Source: Cytophagales bacterium
GTDB taxonomy: Bacteria > Bacteroidota > Bacteroidia > Cytophagales > CCMP332
Length of the DNA: 46,522 nucleotides
Reading direction: 5' to 3'
NCBI GenBank assembly: GCA_028279065.1
Contig: JANQSY010000044.1
Span: 1-46,522 of the forward strand
The position numbers and the translations under genes were made by a program. The notes under the pieces were generated by a model. The model was not told the DNA's origin. It was given only the letters and a program-made list of their open reading frames with translations, and searched no databases. Shown piece after piece: positions 8,602 through 18,047 of this stretch (the first letter of the stretch is position 1; every line of letters begins with the position of its first letter).

Positions 8602-10404
8602 TTAAGCTATCATTCCTTCCTGCTGCATCCGGATTAGGTTGGAATACACCCCTTCTGAATTAAGAGTGAGTTCTTCATGTTTTCCTGATTCTACGATCTC
8701 TCCGTTTCGAAGAACAAGGATCTGGTCCGCCTTTCTGATCGTTCCAAGCCTATGAGCGATGATCAAGGTCGTCCTACCTTTCATAAGGTTATCCAATGCC
8801 AGTTGTACAAGATGTTCTGAGGCCGCATCAAGGGATGAGGTGGCTTCATCCAGGATCAATATCCTTGGATCCCTCAATATTGCTCTAGCTATGGCAACCC
8901 TTTGTCTTTGGCCTCCGCTCAATTTAATTCCCCTATCACCGACTATGGTATCCCAACCCTCTGGAAAGGTTTCTATGAATTCCCAGGCCTGAGCTTTCTC
9001 AGCCGCATCCCTGATCTCTTCATCACTTGCATCGGGTTTTCCATATTCGATGTTCTCTTTTATGGTTCCTCCGAAAAGAATGATCTCTTGGGGAACCAAG
9101 CCTATGTTCGCTCTGTACCCCTGAAGGTCCAACATTGCAATCTCCTGTTCATCCACCAGGATCTTTCCCTTGTCAGGCTGATAAAATCTGAGCAATAGCT
9201 GGATAATGGTAGATTTTCCTGCACCACTATGTCCCACCAGGGCAATTCGTTTTCCAGGATCAAGGCTGAAATCAATGTCCTTCAGAACCTGTACCTCTTT
9301 CCTGGATGGATAAGAGAAATCCACACACCTGAATTCGATCTTTCCTTCGATATTTTCCTTTTTGCCATTTGAACTTTCGCTTTCCGGGCTTTCCTCAAGG
9401 ATTTCCAGGATCCGTTCTGAGGAACCAATGGCCTTTTGAAGTTGACCATAAAGATCCCCCAATCCGCCAACTGAAGCCCCGATAAACATGGTGTAAATAA
9501 TGAAGGAGGTCAGGGCACCGATGGTCATTTCTCCTTCTGCTACCAATCCGGCCCCGTACCAAAGGACCAGGACGATTGCCCCGAACAATCCGAAGATCAC
9601 AAACGAGAAAAATGCTCCCCGGAACTTGGCGGTCCTTAATGCAAATGCAACGACTTTCTCCAAAGCGGAAGAGTACCTTTTATACTCGAATTCTTCGTTT
9701 GTATACGATTTAACCACATTGATCGCCTGCAATGATTCCTCAACCACGATATTGGTATCCGCCAATTGATCCTGAGTTGAGCGTGAAAGTTTCCTTATGA
9801 ACCGCCCGAAGGTCAGGGCTCCGATCACGATCAATGGAAATACCGAGATCATCACCAGGGTAAGTTGGGTCGATTCCCACAGAATGATCCCCATCCCAAT
9901 AAGGAAGGTGGTGATCTGACGAAAGAACTCAGCCAGGGTCAAGGACAAGGCCTCCTTCAGAAAAGCCACATCATTCGTAATCCTGCTTAGGAGTTCTCCG
10001 ATCCTTTTTCTGTCATAGAAAGCGAAAGGAAGGGAGAGCAGTTTGGAGAACAGAGATTTCCGGATATCGGCCATGCTTCTTTCGCTTACCTGGGCGAAGA
10101 AATAGACCCTTGCATAGGAAAAAAATGCCTGAATGACTAGGATCCCGATCAGTGAAAGGGCGATCTCATCGATATCTTCCAAAACCCATTCCGCCTTTCC
10201 GGTGGCCGCATCAACCAATTTTCCAGTGATGTACGGAAAGGACATGACCAGGGCAGAAGAGAGGAACAATGTGGTCAAACCGGCGAAAAAATACCAGCGG
10301 TAGGGAAGCATGAACCTGAAGATCCCAAAGATCATTTTCAGATTTTCCCTGTTGAAATTCCTTTTATCCTCAGGGATGAGGTCGGCCGCTCTTTCCCTTG
10401 CCAT
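8602..10404 (-). CDS. MsbA-like ABC exporter, fused permease and ATPase
   Basis: 600-residue half-transporter that should work as a homodimer in the inner membrane, exporting a lipid or drug-like substrate. About six membrane helices occupy residues ~35-320. The ATPase domain has Walker A (GHSGAGKST, near 390), the Q-loop (LVPQEIILFGGT), signature LSGGQRQRVA near 495, Walker B (ILILDEATSSLD) and the H-loop (IIAHRL). I start it at ATG 10404, which overlaps the uvrB stop by one base (TAATG). A longer frame from 10440 would run inside uvrB. Being last in the aroE-uvrB run, it is likely translated by coupling. The substrate is not evident. Confidence 0.92.
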   Translation of the reverse strand: MARERAADLIPEDKRNFNRENLKMIFGIFRFMLPYRWYFFAGLTTLFLSSALVMSFPYITGKLVDAATGKAEWVLEDIDEIALSLIGILVIQAFFSYARVYFFAQVSERSMADIRKSLFSKLLSLPFAFYDRKRIGELLSRITNDVAFLKEALSLTLAEFFRQITTFLIGMGIILWESTQLTLVMISVFPLIVIGALTFGRFIRKLSRSTQDQLADTNIVVEESLQAINVVKSYTNEEFEYKRYSSALEKVVAFALRTAKFRGAFFSFVIFGLFGAIVLVLWYGAGLVAEGEMTIGALTSFIIYTMFIGASVGGLGDLYGQLQKAIGSSERILEILEESPESESSNGKKENIEGKIEFRCVDFSYPSRKEVQVLKDIDFSLDPGKRIALVGHSGAGKSTIIQLLLRFYQPDKGKILVDEQEIAMLDLQGYRANIGLVPQEIILFGGTIKENIEYGKPDASDEEIRDAAEKAQAWEFIETFPEGWDTIVGDRGIKLSGGQRQRVAIARAILRDPRILILDEATSSLDAASEHLVQLALDNLMKGRTTLIIAHRLGTIRKADQILVLRNGEIVESGKHEELTLNSEGVYSNLIRMQQEGMIA

Positions 10405-12422
10405 TATGCTTTGTTGATGAGATCCTTCAGCTCGTACCATTCGTCCCGAAGACGGGCTGCCTCAATGAAATCAAGTTTGGAGGAGGCTTCTTCCATTTCC
10501 TTCCTCGTTTTTTCAGCTAGTTTTTCCAGTTCATCCTTGGGCATGAATTTTACAACAGGGTCTGCGGCCAAGCTGGGCTTGTCATTCTCCCGGTAGATCT
10601 TGATAATTTTCTTTTTGTCCGCAACGGAGGTTTGCTCCATTATGGCCTCCTTTGATTTTTCGACTGATTTAGGGGTGATCCCGTGTTCCTGATTATAGCC
10701 TTCCTGCTTCTTTCTTCTCCTGTTGGTTTCCTCTATTGCCGAACTCATCGAGTCGGTTACCTTGTCGGCATACATCAAAACCTTCCCCTTTACATTTCTG
10801 GCAGCCCTACCGATGGTTTGTATCAATGAACGTTGGTTTCTCAGAAATCCCTCTTTGTCTGCATCCATGATCGCCACAAGGGAAACTTCGGGTAGGTCAA
10901 GCCCTTCCCTGAGCAAATTTACCCCCACCAGAACATCGATCTCACCAATCCTCAACTCTCTCAGGATCTCGGTCCGGTCAAGGACCTTTACTTCCGAATG
11001 AATATACCGGGCCTTGATATCCAGTCGGGAAAGGAACTTGAACATTTCCTCTGCCATTCTCTTTGTTAGGGTTGTGACAAGTACACGGTCTCCTTGCTCT
11101 ATTCGCAGTCTTATTTCCTCCAACAAGTCATCGATCTGCCCTTTCGAAGGTCTTACCTCGATCTCAGGGTCAAGAAGACCTGTTGGCCTAATGATCTGCT
11201 CTACGATCACACCTTCTGATGTCCTCAGCTCATAATCTCCAGGAGTGGCAGAGACATAGATCACTTGGCTGATCATGGACTCAAATTCATTGAAGCTCAA
11301 TGGCCTGTTATCAAGCGCAGAGGGAAGTCTGAACCCATAATCCACAAGAGCTTCTTTTCGGCTTCTGTCTCCTCCCCACATCGCCCTTACCTGTGGAAGA
11401 GTAGCATGGCTTTCGTCGATCATCATGAGGAAATCATCAGGGAAATAGTCCAAAAGGCAAAATGGTCTTTGACCGGCACTTCTCCTATCGAAGTACCTGG
11501 AGTAGTTCTCAATTCCTGAGCAATAACCCAATTCATTGATCATCTCCATGTCGAACTCAGTCCTTTCCTTGATGCGCTTTGCTTCCATGAATCTTCTTTC
11601 TGATTCAAAGAGGGCAACCTGTGTACCGAGGTCATTTTCCATTTCATGAAGTGCGTAATCAACTGTTTCTCTGCTGGTTACAAATAGGTTTGCAGGAAAG
11701 ATCGTGATCTTATCCTCATCCGAGATCTTCTTTCCTGATTCCGGGTCAATTCTTTGAATGGTCTCTATTTCGTCACCCCAAAAGATGAGGCGATATGCGA
11801 AATCCGCGTATGCAACATAAATATCGATGGTGTCACCCTGGACCCTAAAACTTCCTCTTTTCAGCTCTCCATGTGATCTTGAATAAAGGATCTCTACCAG
11901 GCTCAGCAAAACCTCTTTTTGTGAAAAAAGCTGGCCGACCTCCAGAGGGAGAACATTTTTTCCAAACTCATCCGGATTTCCTATACCATAGATACAGGAT
12001 ACCGAAGCAACCACGATCACGTCCCTTCTTCCGGAAAGAAGTGAGCTGGTGGCGCTAAGTCGGAGCTTTTCGATCTCCTCATTTATGCTCAGGTCCTTTT
12101 CTATGTATAGGTTGTTCACCGCCAAATAAGCCTCCGGTTGGTAATAGTCGTAATAGGAGATAAAATATTCTACGGCATTGTCTGGAAAGAAAGATTTGAA
12201 TTCCCCGTAAAGCTGGGCGGCAAGGGTTTTATTATGACTCAAAACCAGGGTAGGCTTGTCGTTTTGGGCAATGACATTGGCCATGGTGAAAGTCTTTCCG
12301 GTTCCAGTTGCACCAAGAAGAACCTGAGCCGGTTCATTGGCCTTTAGTCCGTTTACCAGCTGTTTTATAGCCTCGGGCTGATCCCCGGTAGGGTCGAAAT
12401 CAGAATTAAGTTTGAATCCCAC
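10404..12422 (-). CDS. uvrB: Excinuclease ABC subunit B
   Basis: DNA-damage recognition helicase of nucleotide excision repair; loads damaged DNA from UvrA and recruits UvrC. Full length at 672 residues. It has the UvrB N-terminus (FDPTGDQPEAI), Walker A LLGATGTGKT near residue 39, the beta-hairpin YYDYYQPEAY, the DESH helicase box (MMIDESHATLPQ), motif VI region (QTIGRAARN) and a C-terminal UVR domain (SKLDFIEAARLRDEW) that binds UvrC. The start is GTG, one base after the aroE stop. The stop overlaps the ABC exporter ATG as TAATG. No SOS-type operator is recognisable because the gene has no free upstream region. Confidence 0.98.
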   Translation of the reverse strand: MGFKLNSDFDPTGDQPEAIKQLVNGLKANEPAQVLLGATGTGKTFTMANVIAQNDKPTLVLSHNKTLAAQLYGEFKSFFPDNAVEYFISYYDYYQPEAYLAVNNLYIEKDLSINEEIEKLRLSATSSLLSGRRDVIVVASVSCIYGIGNPDEFGKNVLPLEVGQLFSQKEVLLSLVEILYSRSHGELKRGSFRVQGDTIDIYVAYADFAYRLIFWGDEIETIQRIDPESGKKISDEDKITIFPANLFVTSRETVDYALHEMENDLGTQVALFESERRFMEAKRIKERTEFDMEMINELGYCSGIENYSRYFDRRSAGQRPFCLLDYFPDDFLMMIDESHATLPQVRAMWGGDRSRKEALVDYGFRLPSALDNRPLSFNEFESMISQVIYVSATPGDYELRTSEGVIVEQIIRPTGLLDPEIEVRPSKGQIDDLLEEIRLRIEQGDRVLVTTLTKRMAEEMFKFLSRLDIKARYIHSEVKVLDRTEILRELRIGEIDVLVGVNLLREGLDLPEVSLVAIMDADKEGFLRNQRSLIQTIGRAARNVKGKVLMYADKVTDSMSSAIEETNRRRKKQEGYNQEHGITPKSVEKSKEAIMEQTSVADKKKIIKIYRENDKPSLAADPVVKFMPKDELEKLAEKTRKEMEEASSKLDFIEAARLRDEWYELKDLINKA

Positions 12423-12423
12423 G

Positions 12424-13146
12424 TTATGCTTTCCAGATCTCCCAGGATTCCTGGGCCTGCAAAATTAACATCTCCAGACCGTTCTTCGTCCGCAGCCCGA
12501 ATTCTTCTCCCTTTTTTAGAAATGTTGTGATCTCAGGATTGTACACCAGATCATAGAGAAGTGTGTCGGGGCTTAATCTCTGAAAAGGGATCTCAGGATA
12601 AGTCTTGATCTCCGGATGCATTCCCAGTGGTGTACAATTAACGACCAGGGATATATCGTCCAACTCGACCTCAGGGAGTTCTGAATAGTTAAAATTTCCC
12701 TCGGTACCCATTCTCGATACGATCTTAAATTCCCAATCCATTTCCTTAAGGGCATAAGCCACAGCCTTACTGCTGCCTCCACTTCCCAGGATCAATGCTT
12801 TCCGTGATTGGAATTCGATACCCGACAGGGACCTGGAAAAGCCAATATGATCGGTATTGAATCCTTTGGCTTTCCCATTCCTGATCTTAACCGTATTGAC
12901 CGCATTAAGTGATCTTGCTGCATCATCAAGTTCATCGAGGAATGGGATTATCTGGGTTTTATGAGGGATAGTGACATTAAAGCCCTGAAGCTGATTATTA
13001 AGGGCTTCGGCCATGATCGTTGAAGGATCTTCAATGGGGAATAGCTGATATGAACCCGCTTCTATTCCATTGATCTCAAAAATTTTTTTGAATATCCCTT
13101 GGGAGAAGGAATGCCCAAGTGGGAAGCCGAAGAGGCCAAGTTTCAT
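12424..13146 (-). CDS. aroE: Shikimate dehydrogenase
   Basis: NADPH-dependent reduction of 3-dehydroshikimate to shikimate in aromatic amino acid synthesis. The 240-residue protein has the substrate-binding N-terminus (GFPLGHSFSQ), the catalytic lysine motif NVTIPHKTQ, LNAVNTVK, the NADP loop GSGGSSKAV, NCTPLGMHP, and the C-terminal NGLEMLILQA. ATG 13146 was chosen because the family starts with M-x-LGLFG; the frame is open to 13224, but that would add 26 residues unlike AroE. The chosen ATG overlaps the upstream DUF368 stop as ATGA. Next is uvrB. Confidence 0.96.
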   Translation of the reverse strand: MKLGLFGFPLGHSFSQGIFKKIFEINGIEAGSYQLFPIEDPSTIMAEALNNQLQGFNVTIPHKTQIIPFLDELDDAARSLNAVNTVKIRNGKAKGFNTDHIGFSRSLSGIEFQSRKALILGSGGSSKAVAYALKEMDWEFKIVSRMGTEGNFNYSELPEVELDDISLVVNCTPLGMHPEIKTYPEIPFQRLSPDTLLYDLVYNPEITTFLKKGEEFGLRTKNGLEMLILQAQESWEIWKA

Positions 13147-14087
13147 CCTTCCTGGTTTGAATTCCCAAAGGTCTCCAGCAACCATACCAGAACCACTCCA
13201 ATGATCATAAGAGCCAATGCCCATCCAAACTCTGCTGGTTGACCGGTAAGCGACTCAAAGGTTTGGGGTAATAGGTTCTTTTGGATCAATGGGATCTCTT
13301 CCCCGTGGCGATTCAAGGTTGTTTCAACCGTTTGCTTCCATGGCCATACCTTATTCAGTGAACCGATCATAAAACCTGTTAGCGCGGCTATGGTCTGATC
13401 ATGGGCTTTTTTGAAAACGAAATTCAAGATCCTGACGAAGGATAGCAGCCCGATGATCGCCCCAACCGCGAATACACCAATGGTGATCAGGGCATTCACT
13501 GGGTCCTCCGCCAACCCTCCAACAGCTCCAAGCACCATGGAATATGAACCCAGCAATAAGAGGATAAAGCTTCCCGAAATCCCAGGAAGGATCATCGCAC
13601 AAATTGCGATCATTCCTGAAATGAAAATATACCAAAGTCCCTCAGGTCCTTGTGCTGGGGATACTGTGGTGATAAAATAGGCGATTGCCGCCCCAGCGAT
13701 CAGGCTTATAACGATCCCTCCATTCCACTGTGGAATACTCCGTCCTACAAAGAACGAAGAACTCATGATCAATCCGAAAAAGAAGGACCAGATCAGAATG
13801 GGTTTGTTTTCCAGCAGCCATGTCAGGCCCTTGGCCAGACTCACAATACTGATCAAAATCCCTATGAAAAGGGCGAGAAGGAAGTTCCCATCAACTTTAT
13901 CCCAGAATTCCCTGATCTTTCCTTTCAGGATAAGGTTCAAGGCCCCAAGGTCTATGCTACTCAATGCTGCAAGCAAGCGTTCGTAGATACCGGTAATAAA
14001 TGCAATGGTTCCACCACTTACCCCGGGCACCACATCTGCAGCACCCATGGCCATGCCTTTAAGAAGGATCTTAAGATGTTCTTTCAA
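13143..14087 (-). CDS. DUF368 family polyprenyl-phosphate transporter (PopT-type)
   Basis: Polytopic inner-membrane protein of 314 residues with about eight to nine helices. The DUF368 signature is present twice as an internal pseudo-repeat: VVPGVSGGTIAFITG near the N-terminus and ILPGISGSFILLLLG in the middle. DUF368 (PopT) proteins are known to return undecaprenyl phosphate across the cytoplasmic membrane for reuse in envelope polymer synthesis. The start is TTG 14087, four bases past the comA stop. The stop overlaps aroE as ATGA. Its place downstream of a large exopolysaccharide gene set fits a role in recycling the lipid carrier; that link is inferred. Confidence 0.88.
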   Translation of the reverse strand: MKEHLKILLKGMAMGAADVVPGVSGGTIAFITGIYERLLAALSSIDLGALNLILKGKIREFWDKVDGNFLLALFIGILISIVSLAKGLTWLLENKPILIWSFFFGLIMSSSFFVGRSIPQWNGGIVISLIAGAAIAYFITTVSPAQGPEGLWYIFISGMIAICAMILPGISGSFILLLLGSYSMVLGAVGGLAEDPVNALITIGVFAVGAIIGLLSFVRILNFVFKKAHDQTIAALTGFMIGSLNKVWPWKQTVETTLNRHGEEIPLIQKNLLPQTFESLTGQPAEFGWALALMIIGVVLVWLLETFGNSNQEG

Positions 14088-14090
14088 GGA

Positions 14091-14858
14091 TCAGTTTTGA
14101 TCTTTTAGGAATTCATTGAATGTGTCCCCCCTTAGTCCCAGCCTTATGGTTTCGAGAGGTATGATCTCCTGAGGGGCGATGTTTCCAAGGTTCACATTTG
14201 GACCAATAAGCTTTATGAACCAGACCTGTTGAGCTTTTTGGGGAGCTTCCCAGATTATCTTTTCAAATGGAATTTTGGTCAGGATCTCCTGAACCAGTCC
14301 TGAACGAACCTCACCGGTGGACCTGAAAAGACCCACATTTCCACTCTCCCTGGCTTCTCCTATGACCTTCCAGGCTCCTGCGTCAAGCTCTTCCTGCATG
14401 AGTTGTATCCAGCGGTAGGGGGGAATGATCTTTTCGGCGTCCTTTGATCCCACCTCTGAAAGTACGGTCACATACTTTGAAAGGTCTTCAATGTATTTGC
14501 ACTTTTCATCATGGGGCAGGTCGATCGAACCGTCCGAAACCTCGCAATATTTGAGGTTGTATTTCTCCAGGACCTTTTTATAGTCATCGATCTGGTTCCT
14601 GATGGCAAATGCCTCGAATAGGGTTCCGCCAAAATAAACCGGGATATCGAAACGGTCGTATACCTCAAGTTTCTCCTTGAGTTTTGGAGTTACATATGAA
14701 GTAGCCCATCCAAGCTTCACAATGTCTACATGCTCAGCGCTTACGTCCAGGAAGTTTTCAACTTCTCTGGGGCTTAGACCTTTGTCCATGGCCATGGTGA
14801 AGCCATGCTGCCTTGGCTTTTTGGTCCGTTCAGGGATATTGTTCAGACTATAGTTCAT
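14091..14858 (-). CDS. comA: Phosphosulfolactate synthase
   Basis: ComA family enzyme (255 residues, usual length) that adds sulfite to phosphoenolpyruvate to give (R)-2-phospho-3-sulfolactate. The TIM-barrel protein has family-like stretches: GFTMAMDKGLSPREVE, HVDIVKLGWATSYV, PVYFGGTLFEAF, LKYCEVSDGSIDLP, TVLSEVGSKD and KVIGEARESGNVGLF. In methanogens ComA starts coenzyme M synthesis; in bacteria the product can lead to sulfolactate, sulfopyruvate and cysteate. In Bacteroidota a link with cysteate-based sulfonolipids (capnines) is attractive but not shown here, since no ComB/ComC-like or cysteate-acyltransferase gene lies in the window. The start ATG overlaps the TPR gene stop as ATGA. Confidence 0.88.
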   Translation of the reverse strand: MNYSLNNIPERTKKPRQHGFTMAMDKGLSPREVENFLDVSAEHVDIVKLGWATSYVTPKLKEKLEVYDRFDIPVYFGGTLFEAFAIRNQIDDYKKVLEKYNLKYCEVSDGSIDLPHDEKCKYIEDLSKYVTVLSEVGSKDAEKIIPPYRWIQLMQEELDAGAWKVIGEARESGNVGLFRSTGEVRSGLVQEILTKIPFEKIIWEAPQKAQQVWFIKLIGPNVNLGNIAPQEIIPLETIRLGLRGDTFNEFLKDQN

Positions 14859-16261
14859 CCTTGTTTTCTATAATTCTTTATCAATTCGCTTAGCGCTCTG
14901 TTCTCATCCAGATCAGGAAAGTATTTGAAGAGGATCTTATGACCTTGGTAGTCAAGTTCCAATGCGCTTTCCAGGTTCAATAAGGCCTCTTTTGCCTCTC
15001 CGGCGTTGTATTGGGCTATCACCAATTCGTAATGGAGGATCGATTCCTCTGGAAATTCCCAGGTTCCTTTCTTTAGAACATCGATGGCTTCCTTATAAAG
15101 TCCCTGATCCAAATAGAACTCCCCAAAATGTCTGTAGATATCGGGTGACTCTGGATTAAGTATCAATGCCTGTTCATATGCGTCTTGAGCAGCGTTGAAA
15201 TTCCCCAGATGATGTTCAGCTGCAGCCAAATGGGAAAAATAATGGTCCTTATCGGATTCCATCTGAGAGGCCTTTCTGAAAAAGTGTGCTGCTTCCAGCC
15301 ATTTTTCCTGGGCTTCCATGATCTTCCCTATGAAGAACCATGGATCTCCCTGCCCCTGATCCATCGCATGGGCTTTTTTGTAATTGCTTATGGCCTTGTT
15401 GAACTCAAACAATTGCAAGTGGCAGTGCCCGATGTTCAGGTATGCATCGTAATCACCTTCTTCAGCTTCCAAAACCATGTGGAAACAGTCCAAAGCTTTT
15501 TCATGTAGTGCGAGGGTCATCATTACCTCTCCAAGTTGGAAGAGGGCCTCTGTATTGTCCGGGTCAAGGTGATAAGCATATTCGAATGCTTGTCTTGCCT
15601 TAAGAGGCCGCTCCATTTTCTTGAAGACCAGCCCCAGGTTGAACCATGCTGAACCCAGGTAAGGATTTTCCTCTACGAATTTTTCAAAGTATGGGAATTC
15701 CTCCTTTAGTTTTTGATGCACCTCCAGATTATAAAGTAATTCGTCAAGTGCATCCTCATGTTCGGGGTTCTCGTTCAGTGAACGCTTATAAAACTCTATT
15801 GCTTTGTCAGGATACCCATTGATCTGATAAGAGAAACCGATATTAAAAAGGGTTTCGTCCGGTTCATCAGTGACCCTTTCCAGGGTTTCAAAGTATTCGC
15901 TTGCCTTTTCGAGTTTTTTACTTTGTAAATAGATCGAACCAAAGACAAAAAGAAGGTCGGAGTCATTGGGATAAAGGCTTTCTGCTTTTTCAAGGATATC
16001 AAGGGCTTTTACTGACTCTCCGGCGCTCACCAACATTTGGGCATTAGAGAGCATCAGATCAAGAGAAAATGGGTGTTGTTCTATCCCGATCTGTCCTGCC
16101 TTTATGGCCTTCTTCAGTTTCCCAAGTCCCTGGTAATACGAAATGATAGATTCGAATTCTGAGACATCAAAGAATGGTACTGTGCCACTCCCTAACTCCT
16201 TTTCATAAAGCTCAACTATAAGCTTCTGATCGCGACTATTTTCAGGACCTTCAAATTCCAT
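14855..16261 (-). CDS. Tetratricopeptide repeat protein
   Basis: 468 residues made almost wholly of TPR units of 34 residues (for example GSAWFNLGLVFKKMERPLKARQ, DPDNTEALFQLGEV, YLNIGHCHLQLFEFNKAI). About ten to twelve repeats span residues ~50-450. No signal peptide, lipobox or membrane helix is seen, so it is probably a cytoplasmic scaffold. A 44-base gap separates it from the SDR gene upstream, the largest break in the 22878-to-8602 run, so it may have its own promoter; TTATTTTG there matches the -7 consensus at five of six fixed positions. Its stop overlaps comA. The partner protein cannot be told from sequence. Confidence 0.9.
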   Translation of the reverse strand: MEFEGPENSRDQKLIVELYEKELGSGTVPFFDVSEFESIISYYQGLGKLKKAIKAGQIGIEQHPFSLDLMLSNAQMLVSAGESVKALDILEKAESLYPNDSDLLFVFGSIYLQSKKLEKASEYFETLERVTDEPDETLFNIGFSYQINGYPDKAIEFYKRSLNENPEHEDALDELLYNLEVHQKLKEEFPYFEKFVEENPYLGSAWFNLGLVFKKMERPLKARQAFEYAYHLDPDNTEALFQLGEVMMTLALHEKALDCFHMVLEAEEGDYDAYLNIGHCHLQLFEFNKAISNYKKAHAMDQGQGDPWFFIGKIMEAQEKWLEAAHFFRKASQMESDKDHYFSHLAAAEHHLGNFNAAQDAYEQALILNPESPDIYRHFGEFYLDQGLYKEAIDVLKKGTWEFPEESILHYELVIAQYNAGEAKEALLNLESALELDYQGHKILFKYFPDLDENRALSELIKNYRKQG

Positions 16262-16305
16262 ATCCCACGGTTCTTTCTATGCAAAATAATTATTACCGAA
16301 AAGGG

Positions 16306-17310
16306 CTATTGTTTTGGCAATGCTTTTTTATCCACATTAAGATCAAGCATTTCCTTGCATACCCAATCGATCGAATCCTCTACCGAAATAAACGAAAAAC
16401 CCAATTGATTCTTGATCTTACCGGAAGAAAATTCGTGCGAAGAAAATGAATTATTTATCATTTCTCTTGTCAAAAGAGGGTCTTTTCCTATCAAAAAGGT
16501 CAAGGCATTTTCCGGCCACTTCGCCAGCCACGCGAGGGTCTTTCCAATTTTGAATCTGGGAGCGCTTCGGTTCAGACATTTTGCAACCCTTCCAAAGAAT
16601 TTATCATATGAAAAATGTGCTGCGCTCAAGATATACCTTTCTGCATGTATCCTTTTCTCGATCATTATAAGTGCCGCCTTTGAAACATCCCTTACATCCA
16701 CAAGGTTCAGGAACCCACCGGAGTAAAATTTTTTCCCTTTCCACACATATCCGATGATCCGGGCGCTGGATCTATCCCATCCAGCAGGGCCCAATACAAC
16801 GGAGGGATTTAAGATCGCTCCCCTAAGACCCTCAGAGAATCCCCTCCAAACCTCCTTTTCACTTTGATATTTGGACCTTGAGTAGTGTGAGGTCAGCTTA
16901 TTGTCTTCCCAGGGGCTTTCCTCGGTCATCAAGCTCGAATTCAATGACCTTCCTACAGCTGCTACCGAGCTGATATGTAGAAAGTATTCTATCCCCTTTT
17001 CCAATGCAAGGTCGACCAGGATTTCCGTTCCCGTCATGTTGGTCTCATACATGGCCTCTCTTTCGGATTTCTTAAACGACACAATGGCTCCGGCATGGAC
17101 AACGAGCTCTTTCCCTTCCACCACTTTTTCCATCTGAAGAGGATCCAGAAGATCAGCTTCCTGCCAGTCTATGTCCAGCTCCTTAAGCAGGGAGGGGATT
17201 ACACTCGATCCCCTTTTTATTGCTGTAACATTGTAGCCATTCTCCACAAGATCTTTTGCTAACCAGGACCCAACCAGGCCTGTTGCTCCTGTGATCAATG
17301 CTGATCTCAT
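16306..17310 (-). CDS. NAD-dependent epimerase/dehydratase (extended SDR)
   Basis: 334-residue Rossmann enzyme. It has the cofactor motif GATGLVGS (residues ~8-15), the acidic region DWQEADLLD, a catalytic Ser region (LHISSVAAVG) and YxxxK (YSRSKYQSEK), plus NPSVVLGP, typical of nucleotide-sugar epimerases and dihydroflavonol-reductase-like enzymes. The exact substrate is unclear. The ATG overlaps the stop of the phosphatase gene by four bases (ATGA), tying it to exopolysaccharide synthesis and suggesting a sugar-nucleotide role. NAD(P) preference cannot be read with confidence. Confidence 0.85.
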   Translation of the reverse strand: MRSALITGATGLVGSWLAKDLVENGYNVTAIKRGSSVIPSLLKELDIDWQEADLLDPLQMEKVVEGKELVVHAGAIVSFKKSEREAMYETNMTGTEILVDLALEKGIEYFLHISSVAAVGRSLNSSLMTEESPWEDNKLTSHYSRSKYQSEKEVWRGFSEGLRGAILNPSVVLGPAGWDRSSARIIGYVWKGKKFYSGGFLNLVDVRDVSKAALIMIEKRIHAERYILSAAHFSYDKFFGRVAKCLNRSAPRFKIGKTLAWLAKWPENALTFLIGKDPLLTREMINNSFSSHEFSSGKIKNQLGFSFISVEDSIDWVCKEMLDLNVDKKALPKQ

Positions 17311-18044
17311 TTCAAAGAAGGATTTAGGAAGCTTGCCTCTGACAATAAATCCAGCGTTTTCTTTGGCAGCGGCGAACTCAGAAGCTCAGCTTGCAAAGGT
17401 TTATGGCAATCAGAGCCAATAAAGGAGTAGCTTCCGGCTTTAAGGAATTTGATGGCTACATCCCTCACCCTCTCGGAGTAATAACCCAGCAGAGATAAAT
17501 AATTCAATTGGAACACCAGGCCTTTTTTCAGAAACTCACCTGCCATATCAGGTCTGGCCTGAAGATAGGCATACCTCTCAGGGTGAGCGAAGATCGGTGT
17601 TATCTGGCGACTCTTTAAAAGGAATATGACTTCATCAAAGATCATTGGAGGCTCATGAAAGGCTGTTTCCAATAGGAGGTAGTTTTTGCCAAAAGTCAAA
17701 AGCTCCTGATCCTCCTTCAGATTATTCAAGAATACCTCATCAACATAATATTCAGCAGCCACCGAGAATTTAATATTCAGATCATTCTTCTGATAAAAAT
17801 TCACTACCTGCTCAAATCCATTTTTTATGATTTGGGGATCATTATTGTAAACACCTGGGTAAATGTGAGGAGTAGTAATGATATGCTCAAAACCTAGGTC
17901 ACTAAATTTTTTTGCGATCTCAAGAGATTCTTCCATGGAGGTGACCCCGTCATCAATTCCAGGGATGAGGTGTGAATGAAAATCTGTTTTCAGGGTTTTT
18001 AGAAAAGCCAGGGGGGAAGCTTTTTTCTTTATTAAACCGAACAT
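17307..18044 (-). CDS. CpsB/YwqE-type PHP protein-tyrosine phosphatase
   Basis: 245-residue metal-dependent phosphatase of the PHP superfamily. It carries the metal motif FHSHLIPGIDDG (H23, H25), ITTPHIYPG, HPERYAYLQ and IGSDCHKP near the C-terminus. Family members (CpsB, Wzb-like YwqE) dephosphorylate the tyrosine-rich tail of the bacterial tyrosine kinase that controls polysaccharide chain length. The kinase gene lies directly upstream with a gap of three bases, and the SDR gene overlaps its end. Location is cytoplasmic. Confidence 0.92.
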   Translation of the reverse strand: MFGLIKKKASPLAFLKTLKTDFHSHLIPGIDDGVTSMEESLEIAKKFSDLGFEHIITTPHIYPGVYNNDPQIIKNGFEQVVNFYQKNDLNIKFSVAAEYYVDEVFLNNLKEDQELLTFGKNYLLLETAFHEPPMIFDEVIFLLKSRQITPIFAHPERYAYLQARPDMAGEFLKKGLVFQLNYLSLLGYYSERVRDVAIKFLKAGSYSFIGSDCHKPLQAELLSSPLPKKTLDLLSEASFLNPSLK

Positions 18045-18047
18045 CCT

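Noticed and set aside
10405-10440. Longer ABC exporter from 10440
   Set aside because: It would run inside uvrB; the TAATG junction gives a better start.
13147-13224. Longer aroE from 13224
   Set aside because: The 26 extra residues lie within the DUF368 gene and do not resemble AroE; ATG 13146 overlaps the preceding stop as ATGA.
13650-14108. 152-residue plus-strand open frame
   Set aside because: Antisense shadow of the DUF368 gene with low-quality composition.
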